Of a stretch of DNA of 64,000 bases, positions 8,764 to 15,757 are shown piece after piece. The stretch spans positions 5,371 through 69,370 of the forward strand of contig DDYT01000033.1 of the NCBI GenBank assembly GCA_002348095.1, given 5' to 3'. The notes beneath the pieces are model-generated. The model was not told the DNA's origin and made no database searches. It saw only the letters and a list, made by a program, of their open reading frames with translations. How positions within the stretch are numbered: position 1 is the first letter of the stretch; every line of letters starts with the position of its first letter. The position numbers were made by a program, and so were the translations under genes. The stretch is from Erysipelotrichaceae bacterium UBA2227 (GTDB lineage: Bacteria > Bacillota_I > Bacilli_A > Erysipelotrichales > Erysipelotrichaceae).

Positions 8764-9501
8764 ATGAAGAGGCGACGACTGATCACGGTTGTCATACTGG
8801 CATTAACCTGGTGGCTTGCGGCACATTCAATCGCAAACGATATTCTGCTTCCGTATCCGTGGGACGTGGCTTTGACGATGCTCAGTCAAGTGGGGCAGTC
8901 TGAATTTTATTCGAGTATAGTTGCGACACTTTGGCGATTGTTTCAGGGGCTGCTGATCGCCTTGATCCTGGGGGTGCTGTTGGGGTATATTTGTGCTTTG
9001 AAAAGCAAGGCAGATGACTATCTCATGCCCCTGATTACGGCACTCAAGACGATTCCGAATATTTCTTATATCATCATTGCCTTGATCTGGCTGGGCAGTG
9101 ATCGAAGTGTGATACTGATTTGCTTTCTGATTCTGTTTCCGATATTCTTCGAAGCAGCGAAGATGGGTGTGACTTCCGTCGACCGTCGTCTGTTGGATGT
9201 GCTGGCACTGTATCCGGAAACCCGGACCAACAAATTTAAAAACGTTTACGGTCCAAACATGATTCCTTATTTACTTGCTTCTCTGAAATCCGGTCTGTCT
9301 TTGGGATTTAAGGTAGCCATCATGTCGGAGGTCTTAGGACAGGTTCAAGTCGGGATCGGTAAGGCTATGTTCTTATCAAAGCTCTATCTGGATACCACTT
9401 CAATTTTTGCCTGGACGGTGTGGATCATCCTGATCGGGATCGGTTTTGATGTTTTGATGGATTTGGGAATAAAAATCATTCGGAAAAAGTTTGATTTTTA
9501 A
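8764..9501 (+). CDS. ABC transporter permease, NitT/TauT (SsuC-like) type
   Basis: This is a 245-residue integral membrane permease with about six hydrophobic segments and the binding-protein-dependent transport fold. The EAA-loop region (FFEAAKMGVTSVDRRLLDV) should contact an ATPase. It pairs with the lipoprotein upstream. The ATPase needed to power import is not encoded nearby and must be shared or located elsewhere. GGGGTG precedes the ATG by a few bases. Its 3' end is only 22 bases from the first hydrogenase gene, so read-through into that operon is possible. Confidence 0.8.
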   Translation: MKRRRLITVVILALTWWLAAHSIANDILLPYPWDVALTMLSQVGQSEFYSSIVATLWRLFQGLLIALILGVLLGYICALKSKADDYLMPLITALKTIPNISYIIIALIWLGSDRSVILICFLILFPIFFEAAKMGVTSVDRRLLDVLALYPETRTNKFKNVYGPNMIPYLLASLKSGLSLGFKVAIMSEVLGQVQVGIGKAMFLSKLYLDTTSIFAWTVWIILIGIGFDVLMDLGIKIIRKKFDF

Positions 9502-9523
9502 TTATAAAAAGGAGGTGAAAGAA

Positions 9524-10048
9524 ATGGAGCGGTTAAATCAGAAATCTTTGGAAACCATTGAGCATATCGTTGCACGCCATCTCGGCCGTCAGGGTCCTGT
9601 GAAGCTGATGTTGCATGATGTTCAGCATGAGTTGGGGTACATCCCCTTTGAAGCCATGGATAAAATTTCCCAGGCGACCGGTGTTTCGGTTGCGGAAGTC
9701 TACGGGGTTGTGACATTTTATACCCAGTTTACCACTGAACCCAAGGGCAAACATGTCATCAATATCTGCATGGGGACAGCTTGTTATGTCAAAGGGGCAC
9801 AGGAACTGTTGAATCGTGTCGTCGAGCTGACCAAAGCACCGGTCAACGGAACCAGTGAAGACAAACTGTTCTCGGTAGATGCAACGCGCTGTCTGGGAGC
9901 CTGCGGGTTGGCACCGGTTGCTATCATCGATGGTCGCGTATATGGTAATGCGACGCAATCAAAGATGGTTGAAGAGTTCATCCGGTTTGTAGTCGAACAA
10001 GAAACCAAAACGAAACGTGAAGAGCGTTTGAGCGAGGTGATGGCATGA
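9524..10048 (+). CDS. hydC: Hydrogenase subunit HydC/HndA ([2Fe-2S], NuoE-like)
   Basis: This 174-residue thioredoxin-fold electron-transfer subunit resembles complex I NuoE. Four cysteine ligands for one [2Fe-2S] cluster are visible as CMGTAC and, about 40 residues later, CLGAC. It would sit beside HydB and pass electrons between NADH/flavin and the hydrogenase. The ATG at 9524 follows AAGGAGGTG (9509-9517); an in-frame upstream extension runs back into the permease gene and is rejected. The stop overlaps the next ATG by four bases (ATGA), and the core genes hydB and hydA lie 4-6 kb downstream, beyond the inserted signalling genes. Confidence 0.92.
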   Translation: MERLNQKSLETIEHIVARHLGRQGPVKLMLHDVQHELGYIPFEAMDKISQATGVSVAEVYGVVTFYTQFTTEPKGKHVINICMGTACYVKGAQELLNRVVELTKAPVNGTSEDKLFSVDATRCLGACGLAPVAIIDGRVYGNATQSKMVEEFIRFVVEQETKTKREERLSEVMA

Positions 10049-10407
10049 CGCTGAATAAGATCATTGAGTTATTAAAAGCAGAACCTCTATGTATAAGTGA
10101 TCCGAATTGTCTGCACCGTAGTTTTGAGCATGTATCTGCGACTGATCTGATGAGTGATGCATTGGCCTTGGTTCAAAGTGACAGTGAAAAAACGATTTTG
10201 GTGACCGGGTTGGTCCATGCCCAGTCTTTGCGCACAGCTGAAATGCTCGATATCAATGTCGTGGTTTATGTCCGCGGGAAAATCATGAGCGAACATGATC
10301 ACCAGTTGGCCAAGGAAATGGGGATGAATGTATTTACGACCAAAGCTTCGATGTATGATGCCTGCGGTATCCTTTACAGCAACGGACTGCTGACGGCAGT
10401 CGTATAG
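10045..10407 (+). CDS. DRTGG-domain-like protein of the hydrogenase operon
   Basis: This is a 120-residue cytoplasmic protein resembling stand-alone DRTGG domains, a small alpha/beta ligand-binding fold also found in pyrophosphatases and phosphotransacetylases. The core includes TILVTGLVHAQSLRTAEML-like and IMSEHDHQLAKEMG-like stretches and ends in a GLL motif. Similar genes occur in other bacterial [FeFe]-hydrogenase clusters. It is translationally coupled to hydC (4-bp overlap) and two bases from the next gene. A second, related copy lies at 12003. A regulatory role is inference. Confidence 0.7.
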   Translation: MTLNKIIELLKAEPLCISDPNCLHRSFEHVSATDLMSDALALVQSDSEKTILVTGLVHAQSLRTAEMLDINVVVYVRGKIMSEHDHQLAKEMGMNVFTTKASMYDACGILYSNGLLTAVV

Positions 10408-10409
10408 TT

Positions 10410-10826
10410 ATGATCCACCAGCATTTTCGGGTTGAAAAGGAAGATTATGCCAATGCCGGAAGGATCTCCAGTCAGATCAAGCAAATGCTTAAGCAGTTGG
10501 GTGTTTCCTCAGAAGTTTTACGGCGAATAGCCATATCGTGTTATGAAGCGGAGATCAATATGATCATCCATTCGTACGGAGGTGAGGTCGTGTTATCATT
10601 AACAGCCGAAGGGCAATGTGAACTGAAGTTTGCGGATATCGGTCCGGGGATTGAAGATGTCGAGAAAGCAATGACTCCGGGTTGGTCGACTGCGAAAGCA
10701 TCCGCACGAGAGTTTGGTTTTGGGGCAGGGATGGGACTTCCGAACATCAAGCGCAATTGTGATGAATTTACGTTGACAACTTCTCCGGAAGGGACCACGT
10801 TGGTCATCGGGTTCAGAGTGTTATGA
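10410..10826 (+). CDS. RsbW-like GHKL ATPase (anti-sigma-factor type)
   Basis: A single 138-residue GHKL ATPase domain is present with no sensor or phosphoacceptor domain. The N-box is CYEAEINMIIHSY, the G1 box ADIGPGIED and the G2 box GFGAGMGLPNIK, all intact. It resembles RsbW/SpoIIAB serine kinases and the ATPase halves of histidine kinases. Its stop overlaps the next ORF by four bases, so it is made together with the HydS-like protein. No anti-anti-sigma or sigma partner is visible. Phosphorylation of a partner in response to H2 or redox state is plausible but unproven. Confidence 0.75.
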   Translation: MIHQHFRVEKEDYANAGRISSQIKQMLKQLGVSSEVLRRIAISCYEAEINMIIHSYGGEVVLSLTAEGQCELKFADIGPGIEDVEKAMTPGWSTAKASAREFGFGAGMGLPNIKRNCDEFTLTTSPEGTTLVIGFRVL

Positions 10827-12001
10827 GTGTCATTACCTATACCCTGGAGAAATGCCAGAAGTGCATGGCTTGCATTCGGATCTGTCCGACCGAAGCCTTG
10901 TCCATGCATCAGCAGCGGATCGTAATCAACCGTGAAAAGTGTATCAATTGCGGACAATGTCTGGATGCCTGTGTCCATCAGGGATTGCAGGCCAAGGGCA
11001 GTACACTTGAGGATTTATCGCAGTATGAGAAGAGAGTAGCACTTCTGCCGCCGGCGGTCTTTGGCGAATGCCATAATCAGGTGGAAATCGAGCAGCTGAT
11101 GCATACCTTTGTCGAGATGGGATTCGATGAAGTCGTAGAGCTCAGCGCATATGAAGGTGCGATTTACGAGCATGTTCAGCAATACCGCAAGGAAAATCCC
11201 GGCGGGTATCTGATTTCGTCGTTTTGTCCGGTCATCAACCGGCTGATTCAGATGAAGTATCCCATGTTGTTATCCAATATGATTCCGTTTGAACTGACAG
11301 CGGAAATTGCGGCTAAGCGTATTCGACAACAACATGAAAATGTGAATGTAGGAGTATTTTATTTAAGCGAGTGTATTGCCAAGCTGCCGTTAGGGAAATA
11401 TCCTTACGGAAACAAGCGGTCGGATATCGATCACTGCATTTCTTTGGTCGATCTTTTTCCGAAAATCGCCCGCATCCGCAACGGCAATCAGCTAAAGACA
11501 GAACTGTGTGCCAAGGGGATTAGTTCCATTGCTTCGGAACTGTTTGTTCAAGATCGGACTCAAACCTCGACGATCGTTGCCGACGGACTTAAGAAGGTGC
11601 AACTGGTCCTTGATTTGGCGGAGTTCGGACAGTTGAAAGGTGAGCATCTGTTGTGGTTATCGAACTGTATCAATGGTTGTATCGGCGGCAACTCCTTATG
11701 GGGAAATCCGTTTGAAGCCTCAATCAACATCCGGCACCATCATGCAAATGCATCCGGTGCACCGATTCAGTTAAGTCAGGAAGAAATCATTCAGGAGACT
11801 GTCATGTTCAATCGTGCGAATATGAAGTCTTTGAAGGAAAGAATGGCTGAATTTACCAAGATCAATGTTCAGTTAGAGAAGCTGCCGGGCTATGACTGTG
11901 GGGCATGCGGATATCCATCATGCAGAGTCATGGCCGAGGAAATCGTGGCCGGTAATGCAAAAACAGACGATTGCCGGATCATCCACGTTAAGGAGATATA
12001 A
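10823..12001 (+). CDS. HydS-like putative sensory [FeFe]-hydrogenase homologue
   Basis: The 392-residue protein begins with two [4Fe-4S] ferredoxin motifs (C11/14/17/21 and C40/43/46/50). A hydrogenase large-subunit C-terminal domain follows at about 70-310, then a further CxxCxxxxC...C cluster motif (C359, C362, C367, C384). All four H-cluster cysteines are present: C135 (SSFCP), C184 (SECIAK), C282 and C286 (NCINGC). Second-shell residues of catalytic enzymes are changed: Cys before C135 is Phe, Met-Pro before C184 is Ser-Glu, and Glu/Met before C282 are Trp/Ser. This pattern fits group C/D sensory hydrogenases, but the usual PAS domain is absent. Catalysis is probably slow; sensing is inference. 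Confidence 0.82.
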   Translation: MSVITYTLEKCQKCMACIRICPTEALSMHQQRIVINREKCINCGQCLDACVHQGLQAKGSTLEDLSQYEKRVALLPPAVFGECHNQVEIEQLMHTFVEMGFDEVVELSAYEGAIYEHVQQYRKENPGGYLISSFCPVINRLIQMKYPMLLSNMIPFELTAEIAAKRIRQQHENVNVGVFYLSECIAKLPLGKYPYGNKRSDIDHCISLVDLFPKIARIRNGNQLKTELCAKGISSIASELFVQDRTQTSTIVADGLKKVQLVLDLAEFGQLKGEHLLWLSNCINGCIGGNSLWGNPFEASINIRHHHANASGAPIQLSQEEIIQETVMFNRANMKSLKERMAEFTKINVQLEKLPGYDCGACGYPSCRVMAEEIVAGNAKTDDCRIIHVKEI

Positions 12002-12002
12002 C

Positions 12003-12332
12003 ATGAAAGCCTCCGTTCTGACAGAAAAGTATGGATTTGAAAAATTGAGCGTCTCATCCCAGGATCCGGAGATAAAACATGCATTTATCGGTGATTTACT
12101 CAGTTGGGTCATGGGGCATGCCAAAGGTGATGATGCCTGGATTACCATTTTGGGTCATCCCAACATCATTGCCGTGGCTTTGCTGCGTGAGTTGGCATGT
12201 GTGATCATTGCACATGATGCACAAGTTCAACCCGAGACAATTGAAAAGGCGAATCAAGAGGATTTTCTTATTCTGAAATCCTCATTATCAGCCTATGAGA
12301 TTTGTAAAATACTGATAAGCGAAGGTGTCTGA
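12003..12332 (+). CDS. Second DRTGG-like small protein
   Basis: This 109-residue protein resembles the DRTGG-like product at 10045 in size and in its C-terminal half (LLRELACVIIAHDAQ, then a short end). The two are probably paralogues. The ATG at 12003 follows AAGGAGAT, one base after the upstream stop. An in-frame extension into the preceding gene is not used. The pairing of two such proteins around the HydS-like gene suggests a small-molecule or phosphate signal, but no ligand can be read from sequence. Confidence 0.65.
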   Translation: MKASVLTEKYGFEKLSVSSQDPEIKHAFIGDLLSWVMGHAKGDDAWITILGHPNIIAVALLRELACVIIAHDAQVQPETIEKANQEDFLILKSSLSAYEICKILISEGV

Positions 12333-12333
12333 C

Positions 12334-13029
12334 ATGTTTGCGGACCTTCATATTCATTCAGCGCTGTCGGCATGTGCCGACGATGATATGACGCCCAACA
12401 ATATTTTGAACATGGCTGTCCTGAAGGGATTGAATGTCATTGCCGTTTGTGATCATAACAGCTGCAAACAACAGCCGGCCATCGCAAAAGCCGCCATGGA
12501 CAAACCGATTAAGGTCGTCTATGGTGTTGAAGTGACCAGCAGTGAAGAAGTTCATATTTTGTGTTATTTTCTTCGTTTGGAAGATTGCATGCGGTTTGAT
12601 CTCTGGCTGGAAACCGTATTGCTTCCGATCGAAAACAATGAGAAGTTCTTCGGAAGACAGTTGATTTATGATGAGAATGATCAAATCACCTCAAAGGTCG
12701 ATGTATGTCTTTCGATGGCGACGACGGCAACGCTCAAAGAAATCCTTTCGGTGGCTGATTCATATGATGGCAGATGCGTATTTGCCCATGCCATCGGTAA
12801 AAGTCACGGGATCATCCGTCAGTTGGGTTTTATTCCCAAGGATGTTTCCATCAGCGGGATCGAGGTCATCAAGCCCATTCATCAGATCGAACTGACGAAA
12901 ACGCATCCGCAACTTGCAGAGGTGTTGTGGTTCTACAATTCAGATGCGCATCAGCTGATCGATATCAGCGAAAAAGATTTCTATATTACCGGAAAACAAT
13001 GGAAAGAATTTTGGGGTGAATCATTATGA
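12334..13029 (+). CDS. PHP-domain metal-dependent phosphoesterase
   Basis: This 231-residue member of the polymerase and histidinol phosphatase superfamily has its metal-binding motifs present: DLHIHS near the start, CDHN, a Glu in YGVEVTSSEE, HAIGKSHG and NSDAH near the end. Such proteins hydrolyse small phosphoesters such as nucleotides or sugar phosphates. The ATG at 12334 lies six bases after GAAGGTG; a GTG at 12325 lies inside that site. It overlaps the next gene by four bases. In this operon it may remove or make a signalling nucleotide; the substrate is unknown. Confidence 0.78.
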   Translation: MFADLHIHSALSACADDDMTPNNILNMAVLKGLNVIAVCDHNSCKQQPAIAKAAMDKPIKVVYGVEVTSSEEVHILCYFLRLEDCMRFDLWLETVLLPIENNEKFFGRQLIYDENDQITSKVDVCLSMATTATLKEILSVADSYDGRCVFAHAIGKSHGIIRQLGFIPKDVSISGIEVIKPIHQIELTKTHPQLAEVLWFYNSDAHQLIDISEKDFYITGKQWKEFWGESL

Positions 13030-13616
13030 TGCAAGAGTTAGCTATGCATATCCTAGACATTGTCCATAATTCCATCCGGGCAGAAGCCAACTCGATTACC
13101 GTGGATGTTTTCTGTAAAAAGAGTGAAGATGTTTGCGGATTTTCGGTGATTGATAACGGGATCGGCATGCGGGCGGATGTTTTGGATAAAGTATTGGATC
13201 CGTTTTTTACGACGCGTACGACCCGCAAGTTCGGTTTGGGACTGCCTTTGCTGAAAATGACATGTACGATGTGTGACGGTGATTTCTCGATCACATCATT
13301 GCCGTGGCAAAAGACAGAGGTCATTGCCAAAATGAAGCGAAGTCATATGGATACACCGCCTTGGGGAGATTTGGCACAAACGTGGATGGAATGTTTCCAC
13401 GCATTCCCATCAGGGCGTCTGATATTTAGTTTTGATTTTGATGATCACAAGGTCGTTATCGACAGCGAGGAGATCATCGAAGCTATCGGAGATCGTGAGT
13501 TGTGTCATGATTCTGCGGTACTGATTCAGTTAAGAGATTATGTGGCTGATCAAATAACACCATATTTAAGGGAGGAAAGTTATGAAATCATTGAGCGATT
13601 TGCAGCGCATTCGTGA
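13026..13616 (+). CDS. Histidine-kinase-like GHKL ATPase
   Basis: This 196-residue protein has an N-terminal GHKL ATPase domain: N-box ILDIVHNSIRAEA, G1 VIDNGIGM, the PFFTTR F-box and G2 GLGLPLLK. Unlike classical histidine kinases it lacks any sensor, membrane or DHp region and ends in about 90 residues of unassigned sequence. PFFTTR is typical of sensor kinases rather than RsbW, so it differs in kind from the ATPase at 10410. Its 3' end overlaps the next gene by 35 bases. It could be activated by the HydS-like protein in trans (inference). Confidence 0.75.
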   Translation: MMQELAMHILDIVHNSIRAEANSITVDVFCKKSEDVCGFSVIDNGIGMRADVLDKVLDPFFTTRTTRKFGLGLPLLKMTCTMCDGDFSITSLPWQKTEVIAKMKRSHMDTPPWGDLAQTWMECFHAFPSGRLIFSFDFDDHKVVIDSEEIIEAIGDRELCHDSAVLIQLRDYVADQITPYLREESYEIIERFAAHS

Positions 13617-13953
13617 TGAAGCGAAAAAACGTGTCGGGATGCGCGAAGGCAATCAGGAATATCGTATCGTTGTCGGTATGGCTACCTGCGGCATTGCCGC
13701 CGGTGCACGTCCGGTACTGACAACGCTGGTAGAAGAAGCAGCGAAAAACAATTATCCGGTCACGGTCACACAGACCGGCTGTATCGGTATGTGCACCTTG
13801 GAACCGATTGTGGAAGTATATGGTCCAAAAGGCGATAAAACGACCTATGTATTGATCGATCCGAAAAAAGCCGTTGAGATTTTGGAAGAGCATATCGGAA
13901 AGGGCAAGGTAAAAACTGAGTATACCGTCGGTTCTTCGGGCGTAGCTTTATGA
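13582..13953 (+). CDS. HndB/HydD-like thioredoxin-fold [2Fe-2S] subunit
   Basis: This 123-residue ferredoxin-like subunit is found in many multimeric [FeFe]-hydrogenases. One conserved cysteine is in MATCGIAAGA, and two more are in GCIGMC. The first motif has only one cysteine where NuoE-type proteins have two, so cluster ligation may be incomplete, as in other HndB-like subunits. GGGAGGAAAG gives a strong ribosome-binding site within the previous gene. It overlaps hydB by four bases (ATGA), matching the hndA-B-C-D arrangement apart from the inserted signalling genes. Confidence 0.85.
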   Translation: MKSLSDLQRIRDEAKKRVGMREGNQEYRIVVGMATCGIAAGARPVLTTLVEEAAKNNYPVTVTQTGCIGMCTLEPIVEVYGPKGDKTTYVLIDPKKAVEILEEHIGKGKVKTEYTVGSSGVAL

Positions 13954-15749
13954 TGGAACGCGTCCATGTACTGGTTTGTGCGGGAACGGGCTGTACGTCG
14001 TCTCAGTCCGATGTTATCGTCGAGAAATTTCGCAGTTATGTACGTCAGTTTGATTTGCAGGATGAAGTAAAGGTCATCAAGACCGGCTGTTTTGGTCTGT
14101 GTCAAAAAGGTCCGATCATTGCCATTCATCCGGATAAGACGTTTTACTGTCATGTCTTGCCCAGCGATGTCGAAGAAATCGTCGTAGAACATTTGTACAA
14201 AGGCCGTCCGGTCAAACGATTGGAACTGTCGGATATCGATGAAGAAACGAAAGAGAAAGTATTTGAAATTGAAAAAATCCGCTTTTATGCCAAGCAGATG
14301 CGTATTGCGCTGAAAAACTGCGGTGTCATCAATCCGGAAGATATCGATGAGTATATCGCTCAAGACGGATATATGGCTTTGGGTAAGGCACTTGAATCGA
14401 TGAAACCTCAGGAAGTCATTGATGAAATCAAGAAATCCGGATTGCGCGGCCGTGGGGGCGGCGGATTTTTGACCGGATTGAAGTGGCAGTTTGCTGCCAA
14501 TCAGCCCAAAGGTCAGAAATACGTGATTTGTAATGCGGATGAGGGTGATCCCGGCGCATTTATGGATCGATCCATTCTGGAAGGCGATCCCCATTCGGTT
14601 CTTGAGGCCATGGCCATCGCCGGTTATGCGATCGGTGCGAATCACGGCTATGTTTATATTCGTGCGGAGTACCCGATTGCGGTCGAACGTTTGGAAATTG
14701 CTATCGAACAGGCGAAAAATTACGGGTTGTTAGGTAAAAAAATCCTTGGATCGAAGTTTGATTTCGACATCGAGATCCGTTTGGGCGCCGGCGCATTTGT
14801 TTGCGGTGAGGAAACTGCGTTGATTGCTTCGATCGAAGGGAAACGCGGTATGCCGATGCCGAAACCGCCGTTTCCGGCGATCAGCGGTGTCTGGGGCAAG
14901 CCGACGATCATCAATAATGTTGAAACTTTTGCAAATGTACCCATTATCTTGCTGAAGGGAGCCGATTGGTTTGCTTCGATCGGTACCGAGAAGTCAAAGG
15001 GAACCAAAGTCTTTGCACTTGGCGGGAAAATCGTCAATACCGGCTTAGTTGAAATCCCGATGGGAACGACGCTTCGCGAAGTCATTTATGAAATCGGCGG
15101 GGGCTGTCCCAACAACAAGAACTTTAAAGCCGTTCAAACCGGCGGTCCTTCGGGCGGCTGTCTGACGGAAAATGATCTAGATACTCCGATCGACTTTGAT
15201 AATCTGGTTGCTTTGGGTTCGATGATGGGTTCCGGCGGGATGATCGTGTTGGATGAAGACAACTGTATCGTCGATGTTGCCCGCTTTTATCTGGATTTTA
15301 TCGTTGATGAATCCTGTGGTAAATGTACTCCGTGTCGGGTAGGAACGAAACGGTTGCTTGAAATGCTCAATGACGTCTGTGAAGGGCGCGGTTCACTTCA
15401 GACGCTCCATGATATGGAAGATTTGGCTTATAAAATCAAAGATACATCGCTGTGCGGTTTAGGACAGACTGCTCCCAACCCGGTCCTTTCTACCTTGCGT
15501 CTGTTTAGGGATGAGTATTTGGCGCATGTCGTCAAAAAGAAATGTCCTTCGGGTGTATGTAAGGCATTGCTCACGTATTCGATCATACGTGACAAGTGCC
15601 GCAAATGTTCACTGTGCGCAAAACAGTGTCCGACCGGTGCGATCACAGGTGTTCCGGGAAAAGAACCGTATGTCATCGATCCGAGCAAGTGCATCAAATG
15701 CGGCGCCTGTGTGACGGCATGCCGTTTTGATGCCGTTGTCAGGGTTTAG
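13950..15749 (+). CDS. hydB: Hydrogenase flavin subunit HydB/HndC (NuoF-like)
   Basis: This 599-residue NAD(P)H/FMN subunit carries electrons between pyridine nucleotide and the H-cluster subunit. Order: a thioredoxin-like [2Fe-2S] domain (C10, C15, C47, C51), a NuoF core with GRGGGGFLTG (FMN/NADH) and GAGAFVCGEET, an SLBB region, the ESCGKCTPCRVG plus CGLGQ iron-sulfur motif, and two C-terminal [4Fe-4S] ferredoxin motifs. This layout matches HydB of electron-bifurcating hydrogenases and HndC. Whether this enzyme bifurcates with ferredoxin cannot be decided by sequence alone. A second ATG at 13953 is an alternative start. Confidence 0.95.
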   Translation: MMERVHVLVCAGTGCTSSQSDVIVEKFRSYVRQFDLQDEVKVIKTGCFGLCQKGPIIAIHPDKTFYCHVLPSDVEEIVVEHLYKGRPVKRLELSDIDEETKEKVFEIEKIRFYAKQMRIALKNCGVINPEDIDEYIAQDGYMALGKALESMKPQEVIDEIKKSGLRGRGGGGFLTGLKWQFAANQPKGQKYVICNADEGDPGAFMDRSILEGDPHSVLEAMAIAGYAIGANHGYVYIRAEYPIAVERLEIAIEQAKNYGLLGKKILGSKFDFDIEIRLGAGAFVCGEETALIASIEGKRGMPMPKPPFPAISGVWGKPTIINNVETFANVPIILLKGADWFASIGTEKSKGTKVFALGGKIVNTGLVEIPMGTTLREVIYEIGGGCPNNKNFKAVQTGGPSGGCLTENDLDTPIDFDNLVALGSMMGSGGMIVLDEDNCIVDVARFYLDFIVDESCGKCTPCRVGTKRLLEMLNDVCEGRGSLQTLHDMEDLAYKIKDTSLCGLGQTAPNPVLSTLRLFRDEYLAHVVKKKCPSGVCKALLTYSIIRDKCRKCSLCAKQCPTGAITGVPGKEPYVIDPSKCIKCGACVTACRFDAVVRV

Positions 15750-15757
15750 GAGGTAAG

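Noticed and set aside
12334..13029. PHP protein as a DNA polymerase proofreading domain
   Set aside because: It stands alone at 231 residues in a hydrogenase operon, with no polymerase domain nearby.
13845..14645. 266-codon minus-strand ORF within hydB
   Set aside because: It lies wholly opposite hndB/hydB, has no ribosome-binding site and resembles no protein; it is a coding shadow.
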